From assembly GCF_000003815.2 (NCBI RefSeq), contig NC_049981.1, positions 33,169,318 to 33,233,317 of the forward strand: a stretch of DNA of 64,000 bases, in the 5' to 3' direction. The translations under genes were made by a program, and so were the position numbers. The notes under the pieces are model-generated. The model ran no database searches and was not told where the DNA came from. It was given only the letters and a program-made list of their open reading frames with translations. Positions 22,201-31,600 of the stretch are shown in pieces. Within the stretch, counting starts at the first letter, position 1; the number at the start of each line of letters is the position of its first letter. The stretch is from Branchiostoma floridae. Taxonomy: Eukaryota; Chordata; Leptocardii; Amphioxiformes; Branchiostomatidae.

Positions 22201-22384
22201 TGGTGAAATCAAGATATAATCACTGCCACGTAGTAAAAGCTTGTCAATGACAGGCACAGTGTAAGCTCGGACCTAAAGCTGTCAAGTTTGAACAGAATCA
22301 TCCAAGACTATTAGCAGTGAAAGATAAAAGCCATTGTCAAACTCTTTGAAGTAAAAGTGCCCAATGTAACTCACCTGTTTCCAT
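10234..22384 (-). CDS. Gene B: TIR-CARD-ROCO-Death-ZU5/UPA-NLS-glycosyltransferase (TIR frameshifted)
   Basis: Sixteen-exon model on the minus strand: 22375-22384, 21398-21870, 20637-20773, 18866-19109, 16584-18350, 16017-16288, 15506-15567, 14914-15143, 14414-14667, 13898-14035, 13584-13749, 13254-13364, 12737-12823, 12438-12512, 12016 into the gap, and 10234-10289. All visible junctions are GT-AG. Phases agree from the CARD exons onward, and exon sizes match gene C except where stated. Gene B is probably not functional from its first ATG because the TIR exon has lost 4 bp near 21539, giving a stop at 21440. This could also be an assembly error. Domain details are in the exon entries. Likely cytosolic or nucleocytoplasmic signalling by domain logic; no name is assigned. 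Confidence 0.8.
10550..10621. mobile_element. Terminus of a mariner-like element, cut by the gap
   Basis: After AATAAATTA the sequence becomes TACGAGGGCGGTTCAAAAAG, which resembles mariner-family termini flanked by TA. The homologous site downstream of gene C (near 28990) continues AATAAATTATATTCTACTG with no insertion. The rest of the element would lie in the adjacent gap. The family assignment rests on recognition of the terminus only. Confidence 0.55.
10622..11175. other. Assembly gap (554 N)
   Basis: Unknown bases. By comparison with gene D, about 385 bp of glycosyltransferase coding sequence from gene B (including the catalytic E-x7-E region and C-terminal helix) should lie here, together with some 3' sequence and the rest of the mariner-like insertion. 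Confidence 0.95.
11176..12016 (-). CDS. Gene B exon 15 (part): GT-B glycosyltransferase, N-terminal two thirds
   Basis: Starts after acceptor TTTCTATTCCAG. It encodes a Rossmann strand VSVLLVSDEY, then SKGGISTINLSAARVLSAAG (Gly-rich donor loop), GHVDVTSRAAR, MFGHVAPEETEHY, KADVVFSVGPRIHRHYDRFL and ILSIGRVRNVEMLKGHDLAA. This is GT4-type architecture, where the R-x-x-x-x-x-K-G region contacts the sugar nucleotide. The remainder of the exon is in the gap, so intactness cannot be judged. Confidence 0.88.
12438..12512 (-). CDS. Gene B exon 14: basic linker, NLS-like
   Basis: 75 bp encoding GKKLKGRDQRGADV, then PSKRRKEESST. Together with TRRKRKSS in the previous exon it forms bipartite-type basic clusters. 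It joins in frame to the glycosyltransferase exon (ST-A-R-V-S-V-L-L-V). Nuclear targeting is inferred. Confidence 0.72.
12737..12823 (-). CDS. Gene B exon 13: Arg/Ser linker (single repeat unit)
   Basis: 87 bp encoding SGRRADSGRATEPGAH, then TRRKRKSSRTSAK. It has one 19-residue unit where gene C has seven. The basic end runs into the next exon as G-K-K-L-K. The frame is fixed by phase 1 junctions on both sides. Confidence 0.7.
13254..13364 (-). CDS. Gene B exon 12: acidic Ser/Asp linker with DSGLSS
   Basis: 111 bp encoding GQRLQFSDTDSGESDSGLSS, then EPASTAFLRDEGHDPGI. It is disordered-looking, with repeated S-D pairs. DSGLSS fits the DSG-x-x-S phosphodegron pattern. Gene C has the same motif and gene D has DSGLST. 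Confidence 0.72.
13584..13749 (-). CDS. Gene B exon 11: UPA-like segment 2
   Basis: 166 bp, the same length in C and D. It encodes GLVFYDTLETDKFYKKFRVE, YQPAFKMLLKNAAG and CQFITTKG. Conservation of strand pattern with diverged gene D (FRVEV..LSLELL..) indicates a folded segment that closes the UPA-like module. Confidence 0.7.
13898..14035 (-). CDS. Gene B exon 10: UPA-like segment 1
   Basis: 138 bp, phase 0 at both ends, the same length in C and D. It encodes TLEDLEALDGYIRWDQDQC, LQSGETYRLEVSVRN and MPTNPE. It is a beta-rich segment that fits the UPA part of a ZU5-UPA module by position and strand pattern. Confidence 0.7.
14414..14667 (-). CDS. Gene B exon 9: second FIIND-like segment
   Basis: 254 bp, the same length in genes C and D. 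It encodes VVHVVGGEIEFLPVSSI, THICTRFEKGSLFGPVM and CQVHVYIASNALVALQ. It corresponds to the segment after the ZU5 half of FIIND and to the start of UPA. In FIIND proteins autocleavage occurs at a Phe-Ser bond near here. This copy reads G-S-L-F-G-P, with no Phe-Ser pair at the aligned place. Confidence 0.72.
14914..15143 (-). CDS. Gene B exon 8: ZU5 domain (FIIND-like, first half)
   Basis: 230 bp. It encodes SLRLPGEGKYLCRRTDLGVV, YPLHVTYRSANW, WMPVGPLFSIQC and VDIMLPHVLHV. The pattern P-x-x-G-x-Y-x-C-x-x-T-x-L, then a GPLF strand, then LPH matches the ZU5 half of FIIND modules in NLRP1, CARD8 and PIDD. Upstream in the intron (15192-15235) there is a degenerate partial copy of this exon. Confidence 0.8.
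15506..15567 (-). CDS. Gene B exon 7: linker into ZU5
   Basis: 62 bp encoding DYRDPLPLQEISPEMTEDTE, then W across the junction. The I-S-P-E motif just before the first ZU5 strand is typical of FIIND-type modules. Length is the same in gene C (34564-34625). Confidence 0.75.
16017..16288 (-). CDS. Gene B exon 6: Death domain
   Basis: 272 bp, acceptor CTCCTGTCCAG, donor TATAAG before GTGAAT. It encodes about 90 residues with the Death-domain pattern: ISRAVGEEWTRLGQELGLN, a long helix AFQMLKAWRTK, then LPQLEETLQNIGKPDLAAAV. The conserved Trp of helix 2 (EEW) and the W-x-x-K of helix 5 are present. It contains an insert (DGKYGILTGKD) that is shorter in gene C. Death domains form homotypic signalling complexes. 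Confidence 0.92.
16584..18350 (-). CDS. Gene B exon 5: Roc GTPase + COR domain (ROCO family)
   Basis: A single 1,767-bp exon (589 codons) with acceptor TTCTGCTGTAG and donor TCATCG before GTAAGTAC. The Roc part has a P-loop GQTEAGKTSLL (G1), DFGGH (G3) and GTKVD (G4), with KCVILG as the first strand. It binds and hydrolyses GTP in ROCO proteins. The COR part follows with LSYLHVTGQILFYNH, VFPDPTIILTLFKQIF and LLPLMKHFGLCY, the dimerisation module of LRRK, MASL1 and DAPK-type ROCO proteins. No kinase or LRR is fused. Key GTPase residues are intact. It differs from the gene C exon by scattered substitutions only and has exactly the same length. Confidence 0.92.
18866..19109 (-). CDS. Gene B exon 4: CARD C-terminal half
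   Basis: 244 bp with acceptor CCCTCCCCCAG and donor CAAG before GTAGGC. It encodes RGERLVRMLLFVRS, RQEPYDWLVRVLREEGQDFL and AEEMEE, helices 4-6 of the CARD, then a Gln-rich spacer before the Roc exon. Confidence 0.75.
20637..20773 (-). CDS. Gene B exon 3: CARD, N-terminal half
   Basis: 137 bp, phase 1 to 0, encoding GELRVPCREALDTTRTFLAD, NMNLPAVLTRLEQ and QLSPADVRDIQ. CARD helices 1-3. Acceptor CTCCACAG, donor CAG before GTAAGG. Confidence 0.75.
21060..21323 (+). repeat. Old retroposon 3' tail in gene B intron
   Basis: It ends GCGCAATAAACCTTGACTTG with repeated CTTGA units, a retroposon-type tail. It sits at the same intron position as in genes A and C. Confidence 0.55.
21398..21870 (-). 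pseudogene. Gene B exon 2: TIR domain with frameshift
   Basis: The same TIR-like exon as in A and C, but 473 bp instead of 480 or 483. Genes A and C read CTGACTAACGTGCC on the plus strand; here CTGACGTGCC lacks TAAC (near 21539). The frame is lost after REFGT and ends at a stop at 21440, before the exon's own donor. The first part is intact: CVVLLHAAEDGEFVRRL, VVPVISRHLLA, VIWLDQNKDDF. The break may be real or a sequencing error. Confidence 0.7.
22375..22384 (-). CDS. Gene B exon 1 (start, 10 coding bases)
   Basis: ATG GAA ACA G is followed by a GTGAGT donor. Joined to the TIR exon it gives M-E-T-G-P-C-V-V-L-L. Genes A (5254-5263) and C (41135-41144) have the same micro-exon. The conservation of a ten-base coding exon with flanking promoter motif supports this start. 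Confidence 0.7.
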
Positions 22385-22397
22385 AGTGATTGACAGA

Positions 22398-22405
22398 TGA
22401 CGTCA
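22398..22405. promoter_or_regulatory. CRE/ATF-type site upstream of gene B start
   Basis: A perfect TGACGTCA palindrome lies 14 bp upstream of the ATG, the same spacing as in A and C. Function is inferred. Confidence 0.45.
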
Positions 22406-22703
22406 TATAAGTGCTCCGTTTCAGACTCCCGATCTGAAGCTAAGAGACGGACAGACGACATCCCAGACTGCGGAGTTATACTGAGGGGACAGGTAAACAG
22501 GACCGTTATGGATGTCATTTTCCTTTTCTCAAAAAGTAGTGCCATGTAGGGTCAAAGTTGATGTACTTTAGTGTAAATTGCTCACTACGATAGCGCTACG
22601 TCACGAGGAAAGCTCTGTCACATTTCTACTCATTCGATGAGTATTGTTGACTTTACTTGTTAACAGATGTAAACCGTCCAGGCAGCTAAAATCAGGAGAA
22701 ACC

Positions 22704-22865
22704 AGACTGATGCTCATGGCACAAGAAAAGCGGATCTTGTGAAAAGAACTCTGCAACAGACTTGAGTCAGCTTACAGATGTGCCCTGTGTGGCAGGGACT
22801 GTCATTCTCGTATAGGACTGTTTAACCACTGTGTGAGTCAACGCTGTAGGGCTGATATCAATTAG
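22704..22865 (+). mobile_element. LINE 3' fragment (C-terminal zinc knuckle)
   Basis: One frame reads YRCALCGRDCHSRIGLFNHC and shortly afterwards reaches a stop. The C-x-x-C-G-R-x-C-x-S-R-I-G-L-x-x-H pattern is the usual end of non-LTR retrotransposon polyproteins. A better-preserved copy is at 43464-43621. Broken and non-functional. Confidence 0.65.
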
Positions 22866-23840
22866 GATTTTACCATGGTCAATATTGACCGAAGGAGGCC
22901 ATATACATAGTACTTGTTAACAATTTTTGTACTTATGGTGTGATTACGGATCTGTCGTCGGGTAAAAACAATGTACATTCACTCGTGTTTGCACGTGCAA
23001 TTACATGTACTGATCTTTCTTCGGTACGGAAGTCTATAGTCATAACTTCAATCCTTTCAAGTACAGCTGTTGAGAAGCTATTTCACGATCTTCGAAAGTC
23101 TAGATCTGGGCTTTACTACTGAACGATAACACAGGCGTGACCTAGCTTGGCTATGTACGGGGCATAGAGGCGCCCAAGCAGACCTCAAGATGACTGACAC
23201 GTTTAGCTTGCTACAGAACGTTGTTCAGTCAATATAGACGTCTTCAAACCTCCAGATAGATCTATAAGGATCAAGATTCCTGCAACGTTACGCTCGTGGA
23301 CTGAGAATCTATTGTGCCCACTTCCGCATTATTTGTCACGTATAAAGCTTTGCCATACAAGTAGACTGTAACACTAAGATGGACCAGAAGTCTTAAAATC
23401 TACCACTCTGTCCTACCTTTTCTTTTTAGCTTCCTATTTCTCCATAATCGTTCATATAAAGGTCCTTCTGGGGTTTGGATTATCGGTAAAACCGTTGACA
23501 AGGAAGTAAGGTGAGGACGGTCTCATTAAACCGAAAGGGGTGTGCGTTTGTAACGGCGTGTAAAAGAACACCCCTATAATGCACCGCAAGGTAAACATAT
23601 GTTCTCACAACTCATTAACGTCAATCTAAAGATAACTTGTTTTTTGTCAAGGCTGTTTGAAATCTGTTGCACAGAAAACACCCTCTTATACGCCACACTT
23701 GGTTTCGTCCTTGTGTGCGTCATTGATAAAGACACGTCAGCGGTCCCGCAACCGACGACACACCTGGGCGTGACAGGTAGGTTAACCTGCGGGGCGTCCT
23801 TTTGTTGTCGCAGCCCGAATGGCTGTCTTCAGTCGTTAAT

Positions 23841-24076
23841 AAAAAATGTGCGCACCTGACGAAGGAAGATCTGTTCAAATGCCTTATGTCATCATCTAAC
23901 TACGACATACTGGAAAAACTCTGTAAGCTCGTCCACGCATGTTTTAAGAAGAGAGAAGAAGCATGTAAACTGTAATATATATGTATAGCTTTCCGATTAC
24001 TTACTATGTACCAAACTGACTGCATTTAGCCCCAATGGGGCATGAATATGCAATAAACTTCATTGTCATTGTCATT
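23841..24076 (+). mobile_element. 5'-truncated LINE insertion with GTTAAT target duplication
   Basis: A 236-bp insert flanked by GTTAAT (23835-23840 and 24077-24082). The empty site is seen near 6425 and 44635. The 3' end, GCCCCAATGGGGCATGAATA then AATAAACTTCATT and repeated CATTGT, resembles the LINE tail near 59100. Confidence 0.75.
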
Positions 24077-24166
24077 GTTAATGATGGCATGCTGGGAGCT
24101 TATGGAGCACAACAAACTGCAGATGATATTCTGGAAGGTTCCGTTTAAAACACACCTGCAAAATAC

Positions 24167-24352
24167 ACCCGATATTATCATTATTATTATGATGATGATT
24201 ATGATTATTATGATGATAATAATAACAATAATGATAATAGTAATAATGATAATAATAATGATATAATAATAATAATTATAATAATGATAAGAATAATGAT
24301 AAGAATAATGATAATAATAATGATAATAATAATGACAATAATAATAATAATA

Positions 24353-24427
<75 letters not shown>

Positions 24428-24647
24428 GTAATAATAATAACAATTATTATTATTATTACTAAAAACATTATTCTAATTTTTCTTCTTATTATTATTATTG
24501 CTGTTGTTATCATCATAATTAATATAATTGCTGTTGTTATTATTAGTATCATTACCATTATTATTATTATTATTATTATCATTATTATTATTATTGTTGT
24601 TGTTGTTATCATTATCATTATTATTGTTATTATCATTGCTGTTGTTA

Positions 24648-24700
<53 letters not shown>

Positions 24701-24702
24701 AA
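24167..24702. repeat. AAT/ATT microsatellite forming a large imperfect palindrome
   Basis: About 535 bp of trinucleotide repeat. The left part is mostly AAT/GAT on the plus strand and the right part ATT/TTA, with the switch near 24352, so the halves are complementary. It is specific to this intergenic region. Long open frames of Ile or Asn here are artefacts of the repeat. Confidence 0.9.
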
Positions 24703-24892
24703 CTGTGACGACAATAGAACACATTAAGTCTATACAAGATTCGCTGGTAGTGAGAATTGTGTAGATGAAAATTGATGATTTCATGAGATAAACAATGCAA
24801 ACAAAGAACTGGTGTTCAAGTACCGCCTATCGTCCTTGCCCAACGGCTCTAGAGCTTTTGTGGCGACAGCGATAGCGGTCACGATTTGTAAT

Positions 24893-25339
24893 CCGGGGTG
24901 GGGGGCGGAGGGTCATCACATTTCTTCCAAATGTGATGACTTTTCAGAATATAGTCGACCTCTACAAGCGGCAACACACTTCGGATATGTTCAGCGTGGA
25001 AACAATTAAAATATCTCACAAACTGAACCGAAGGGATTCTATACCAAAGCAGCTCAGTCGCTATATATACTTATATAGATACATTTATACCCAGTAACAT
25101 AGAACTCTTTGAATGTTTTAGATCCTCTCAGAGGAGCCAGTTGCTTCTCTCAGTGTTTCCTGTCAGGTTTGACTGGCTATAGTTTCCACAGTTTGAAGCG
25201 ACGATTGCAGCCAGGAAACCTGCACGAGAATAAACCCGTACATGTGACGTCACCCTCCGGACATGGTCCTAACCAACAGCCGTTTGGAACACCAGAAGGT
25301 AGGACTGGATATAACGTTACAATCAAGTCCATCCCTTAA
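24893..25339. repeat. Repeat segment shared with 45737-46440
   Basis: It begins with a perfect 10-bp hairpin CATCACATTT-CTTCC-AAATGTGATG (24912-24936) and is followed by sequence nearly identical to 45760-46040 and 46230-46480. No coding call is made. Confidence 0.6.
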
Positions 25340-27896
25340 ACACAGGAACAGTTCAGCTGTAACATGTATGTTTGGGCACGTAGTATCCACTTTATAATAC
25401 ATGTACATGTACAATATAGGCAAGTAGTACCCACTTACACTGCAACGGTTCTATGTGATCGTGTTGAAATCTAACAGTTCTTTCTGTGTACGTTTAAGGT
25501 GAGGTAATTAATGCATGTCATAACTTACTGTTACCGTATAAAAGAACACTGCATTCACATAGGTGACCATGGTACAAATGTACCACCTTAGAGTCTCCGG
25601 ATGGTACGATCATGACCAAATTCCGATATTTGAGCTTTCAACTTTCTCCATGCTTTTAAGTGTGCAGATTTTTTTAACAGAACTGATGGAAGTCTGTGGC
25701 AAATGTTGGCATCTTCAGAGAGGTTTACATATTAGTAGGACAGTAATGAGTATATCCATTCACACTAAAATGGAACTTAAACGTGGCAATTTTCACAAGT
25801 TGTTTATTTAGTTAAAGGCACGTTTTAATTCCTTGTTGTTGCTTTTTTCAAGTTTATCAATAGCAATATGATTATTTAGGAAGCAGGGCCATGACACATA
25901 AAAACTACCATATGAGACCTGCTTCAGGAAGCAGGAAAATTGTGTACATTTCAAAGGCTTCTGATAAAAACTCACCTCGTAGAAAACGACGTCCTCTTTA
26001 TAATAAGATAGGGCATTTTCTTATCTCTATGGATAATACTGTGATGCTGCTGACATAGATCCCGTCTGGTGTCTCAAAATGTTCTGATTTTTGCCGACTG
26101 GGCGCGAAACAAGCAAAAAATCGTCCTCTTCATGATCATAAGATTTTTTTATCTCTATGGATAATATTTCTTATCTCTATGGATAATACTGCGATGCTGC
26201 TGACATAGGTCCCGTCTGGTGTCTGAAAATGTTTTGATTTTTGCCGACTGGGTGCGAAACGAGCAGAAAATCGCCCCGACATCAACAGGCTTCACCACGT
26301 CTGTGTTTATTACCAGGAACGTCTGTATGAGACCCTCAGCTAAGTTCCGAAATCCCCGGATGTACATTGTAACTGTTGGACGTTTTTGTTTATTTGCAGT
26401 GAATTTCTAGGATTTGTTTAGATCGTGCTCAGCAAGTAACTTTGTTAGAGAGGGTTTGGAGGAGTGATGCAGTCAGGTGAGTACTGATATCTCTTCTCGT
26501 AACACGGATTAAAAGTTATGACGCCCAACGTTAGATACGGGTGGGCAGATCAGATGTTGCAGAAAGTTATGATGTATAAACAATGTGACTGTTTTTTTCT
26601 TCTTCAATTTTCCTACTCGAAGTGAACCAAGTTTTCAGCAATATTGGTGTTTTGTGTGATCTCTCTTATCACTGAAAACAAACATGGCTGTCCAGGATTC
26701 TCTCAGTGTCTCCGGTAGCCATGGCAACGGCAAATGCCCATTCTGTGTCGCTATGAACAATACAGTGATACAGCTGACATAAACCCAGTCTGGTATCTAA
26801 AAATAAGTGTAATGGTTACTGACTGGGTTTGGGGAATCCATAGATTCACGTTTTTAGCGGCAGGCTGTTTAGCTTGTCTGACGTAACCATTGCGTTTTTG
26901 TTACAATTCACGGATTTTGTTACAATCCACAAAAAAATCACAGAAGCATATTTGTGTGTTGGTAACGTTAGTAATCATAGTACAATCATGAAAAACTTTC
27001 TTCCAACACAAAGGTATACGGTTACAAAGATCAAAACGACCGTTGAAAATCTGATCTGTGTTTAGTTCTTATCATTGACGGTCTTCAATCCTGAGCACAA
27101 ATAACACCATGGAATGTCTTTCGTCAGTAAATTGAGAAGTTCAACAATTGTTCGGCATTTAGGAAGGGCGTGTTCGGAGTTCTTGAACGGAAGGGTGTTT
27201 GTTTGTGATGACACGAGCAGAAGAAGAAGGCAAGTTAGGCTATATTTTATGCAAAGACCCTTTGCCGACTTTCAAACATTTCCAGCTGCAGTGAATTGCC
27301 ACACACCGTTTTTTAAACGTTCGAATGGAGTCCTGTTCTCTCACTTGTCCGAGCAAAAGCAGAGAATACACAAAAACGGCGATCACACACAAATTGGAGT
27401 TTAATATGACATATTGACATAAACATTTGGTCAAGCGTTTAGAGAGTTTAGGCTTTACTCAGATCCACAACTCGCATGACAATTCTTTGTGTTGTATCAA
27501 ACAACTTTGCAGGCCGTTGGTTGTCATTTATATACCGATGTATTAGCATGTGGTAACGTTATATCTATAGGCTGTTATCGAAACACTTGTGGGAATGTTG
27601 GTGTTAGGACCCTACATGTTAATGGATTACAGTACAAAATTGATACATGACTTACAAAAATGTTTTCCATATCATTTTTACATAATTTGCCAAGTTGTTA
27701 AAGCATTTCTAAGATCAGCAAATGAAAGGTAAAAGACTCTTGGTGACATTTGTTCCTTATCGAAAGCTTTCTTCCGCAACATAAAAAATATCATTGTGGA
27801 AACACACAAGCATAACCATCATACAGATTAGATGCCCACAGCAACATGTTAATTCCTTGTGTCCATTATAACTGCAATGTTCAGTACAGTCAAACC
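25340..27896. other. Intergenic region B-C, downstream of gene C
   Basis: Homologous to 7010-7267 joined to 8034-9960. It carries copies of the dispersed ~120-bp module (near 26033, 26190 and 26760) and the conserved ATGCAGTCAG-GTGAGTAC donor-like site near 26467. No gene is supported. Confidence 0.5.
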
Positions 27897-28307
27897 TGTC
27901 TATAGCGGCCACCCAATGGACTGGAGAAATGTGGCCATTATAGACAGGTGGCCACTATAGAGAAAATGTTGATCAATTGACCATGTGCAAGCTACACATG
28001 ATTTCAGTTCCCACTAATCTTTCTCACCAAGTAACATTGTCTCGATCGGTAAATTCACCGACAAAGACTTGCACTTAAGCGCTCAAGGCTTGCAGACCTA
28101 CTGCAACCGCCAAAATGACACTGTCATGGTTGCACAAGGCAGTGTTTCTGTATCAACGGGACCGGAAATCGTGTGGCCGTGGCCGCGTTGGAAAGGTGGC
28201 CGCAAAGCCTATTTCTTAATCATTACCAATCCAAGGGACCGACAAAAAATGGCCACTATGGCCAGGTAGCTGCTATGCAAAGGCGGCCGCTAATACAGAT
28301 TTGACTG
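27897..28307. mobile_element. 411-bp MITE, TA target duplication (pogo/Tc1-like)
   Basis: Flanked by TA on both sides. The left end is CAGTCAAACCTGTCTATAGC and the right end is the inverted form ending CAGATTTGACTG. The homologous region after gene B lacks it. Short TIRs with TA duplication fit pogo/Tc1-mariner-derived MITEs. No transposase is present. Confidence 0.8.
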
Positions 28308-28469
28308 TACGTCCTTTATAACTGCATTGTCCATTGTTTCAAATAAACCTGTAGAATTAAACAGCAGCGTCAATACTGCTGCTGATTCTGGTCATAAACT
28401 CTCACCATTGTTCTGAAAGTCTACGCGTAGAGCGCCAGCATAGTGTCAGAGATGGGAGCCTACTGCATT

Positions 28470-28550
28470 ACATGGCATTAGTATTTACAATTACATGGCG
28501 TCAGTATCTACAATTACATGACGTCAGTATCTACAATCACATGACGTCAT
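28470..28550. repeat. 23-bp TGACGTCA minisatellite, gene C 3' region
   Basis: Four units of ACATGACGTCAGTATCTACAATT type directly after the proposed gene C stop. Counterpart of 10084-10212. Confidence 0.7.
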
Positions 28551-28576
28551 GAGTGGTCTCTGGTGACGCCAGATCT

Positions 28577-28632
28577 TCAGTCCGAGTCACCAGCCTCAGC
28601 ACCTCCACCCTCCGCTTGGGCACTGCCGCCGT
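28577..28632 (-). CDS. Gene C proposed last exon: acidic tail
   Basis: 56 bp after acceptor CCCCCGCACAG: GGSAQAEGGGAEAGDSD and stop. Paired with 10234-10289 of gene B (one residue differs). In frame if the donor at 29099 is used. Confidence 0.5.
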
Positions 28633-31600
28633 CTGTGCGGGGGTGTTTAGATTACGGGCAAAATCAGTATACGGAAAGCAAATCATCGAGTAAAAGACGT
28701 TGGTGTAGATTAAACTGTCATGGAGAATCCATAGGAATCTAGGAATTTAATCTGGTATGACTAGTTTACTGCTGTAGAGAAGCTGTCATACGGCATCCGC
28801 CATATTTCCTTGATCCTTCAGAGTTAACCTAATATGGCAGATGCCGTAAGAAAGCTTCTCACCAGCAGCGAACTTAGTCAGGAATGCCAGTTTGAATTTC
28901 TAGACACCTGAGAAATGGATCGTTTGATATGGTCAATATGCAATATACAAAACCGACACTATCATCAGATTAAATAAAACAATAAATTATATTCTACTGT
29001 CAAATGAAACATTAATTGTAAAAAAAACATTCTACTGTCAATTGAAACATTAGAAGTTCATCCACATTATCGGTCTTTGATGAAGTTATTTGTTCTTACT
29101 GGTGATGCCACAGGCCTGTAGGAACCTCTGGTGAGACTCTTCCCAGTATTTGGAGGCCAGCAGTTTCTCCCTGAAGGCGCGTGCTTCCGCGAACTCTGAC
29201 TTGGACTTCTTGAGGACGTCCTCGATTCTGTCTGCCCACTTCTCTACATCAGCGTCGGTCGCGGTGTCTCCCGTCATCTTGACGATGCAGTGGCGGAACG
29301 TGGACTGCCCCAGCCTGTCTGATAGCTCCTCTATCANNNNNNNNNNNNNNNNNNNNNNNNNNNNNNNNNNNNNNNNNNNNNNNNNNNNNNNNNNNNNNNN
29401 NNNNNNNNNNNNNNNNNNNNNNNNNNNNNNNNNNNNAGCCGCTGTGCCGCCTTGTCTATGGATCCTGCGGCCAGGTCGTGACCTTTCAGCCTCTCCACAT
29501 TCCGCACCCTGCCGATGGACAGAATCACTCTCTCTGGCTTTCGAACTTTCTTACTTTCTTCTCCATAGGTCACATTTGCTTCACTGAAGACCTTTGAAGG
29601 TTCGGGTAGGAAGATGTAGTGATCCACACCACGCTGTTGGAGGAACCTGTCGTAATGCCGGTGAATGAGCGGTCCTACCGAGAAGACGACATCAGCCTTG
29701 CCAATGTCGTCCTGGATGCTGGCTTCCTTCCTCCCCACACCCAGGGCCTTCTCGTCACTCTTGTAGTGCTCCGTCTCCTCTGGCGCCACGTGACCGAACA
29801 TGGCGAGCTTGGCGTGTGGAAACCGCTCCTCTTTGATCTTCCTGGCTGCTCTGCTTGTGACGTCAACATGACCCACAATGCAGCTGATATCTGATGGGAT
29901 GTGTGGAAAGTGGTGTTTGTGGTACACAGTCAGCCATTCTAAGGACGGCTTCGTGCTGCTGTCTACATCAAGACGAGGCTTGAGGAGTCTCACTCCGTCT
30001 CGTTCTGCATCCTTCTCATCTTGATGACTTGCCTCCAGCACGGTAGCGTAGACCTTGGCACCCGCGGCGGAGAGCACGCGCGCGGCACTTAGATTAATTG
30101 TGGAGATTCCGCCCTTTGACGTGCAGTACTCGTCACTAACCAACAGGACTGAAACTCTGGCTGGAATAGAAAGCACAGGTAAACTTCAAATAGATTTCAA
30201 CTTAGAATTACAAGATAGTTCATACCATTTTGTACTTTTCTTGTGGTAAAAGTTTTTTTATTCGAGATAGAACTGGAACAATTAAACAATGACAATACAA
30301 TACAATGACTCCTTAAGAATTTGTCTATATGTCAAAGAAAATGAGAACTTATACGCCACGTAGTATATCATAATTTTGTGAATAACTATACAAAACTTTG
30401 AATACATTGCAGTATAGCCATACTTTGAGTGCTGCAACTACAACGTCTCTTTCTGGAAGAAAACATTGGGTGTTTTTTTTTTTCAAAACGATCCCTCCTG
30501 ATTGCCAAAGATGTTGTCAATAATTTGTGAAGGGAAGGGGAATCTTAGGTTATTTCCGAGACATTCCTTCCAAACTCTCACCAGTTGAACTTTCCTCTTT
30601 CCTTCTTTTAGAGGGCACATCTGCGCCTCTCTGGTCTCTGCCTTTCAGCTTCTTGCCTGTTGGGAAGACATCAGAAAAAAATCATTTACATCTTTATACA
30701 TAATTGTAAAGTCGTACGAATTAATTTGGTCCTGATGCCTCACGCGTATGCATTATAAGTAACGACAAGGAGGAAACAGCTACAGACTAAAAGGGCACTA
30801 ATTTATTTTTTTTACGTTCAGGCAAACATTAAAGCTCTCCAAGTTTATAGACAAAGCGTTTTGGGTATCGATGTTCTCACCTTTTGCCGACGTCCGGCTG
30901 GACTTCCTCTTCCTGCGGGTGTGAGCGGCAGGTTCTGCGGCACTCCCGCTGTCTGGATGGGCAGAGCTCCTGCTGGAGTGAGCGGCATGCTCTGCGGCAC
31001 TCCCGCTGTCTGGATGGGCAGAGCTCCTGCGGGTGTGAGCGCCTGGCTCTGTGGCACGTCCGCTGTCTGGATGGGCAGAGCTCCTGCTGGAGTGAGCGGC
31101 ATGCTCTGCGGCACTCCCGCTGTCTGGACGGGCAGAGCTCCTGCTGGAGTGAGCGGCAGGCTCTGCGGCACGTCCGCTGTCTGGATGGGCAGAGCTCCTG
31201 CTGGAGTGAGCGGCAGGCTCTGCGGCACGTCCGGTGTCTGGACGGGCAGAGCTCCTGCGGGTGTGAGCAGCAGGCTCTGCGGCACGTCCGCTGTCTGGAT
31301 GGGAAGAGGAACCTGCAGCATCTGAATCAACCCTCAGTGCATGTCTCCCTGCTGATGTGATATTATAAAAAAACTTTTCTAGCTTTTATTTAGCTTTTTG
31401 GCTTCAAGTTAACCTCTAGGGAAAACCAAGGAGGTTATATATTCACAAGGAGGTTATATTCACAGTGAGTGACAAACCTGTCTTGCCTTTGAAGATCATG
31501 TACTGTAAACGAGCTATATGACAAAAACGGTACACGGTATACAGAGAACAGTTAGCCAGTAATGATAATATTCCCAAGATATACAGTGATCACATGAAAA

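Larger units (their letters stand above)
22385..23840. other. Upstream/intergenic region B-C, promoter-proximal part
   Basis: No gene is supported. It is homologous to 5264-6420 and to 41145-44640. It includes the LINE 3' fragment at 22704-22865. Confidence 0.6.

Noticed and set aside
24208-24784. Long open frames of poly-Ile or poly-Asn
   Set aside because: They are translations of the AAT/ATT microsatellite on both strands.
30861-31360. Open frames on the plus strand and in another minus frame across the minisatellite
   Set aside because: The 57-bp unit is open in several frames. Only one minus frame fits the splice phases and continues into the basic exon and the glycosyltransferase.
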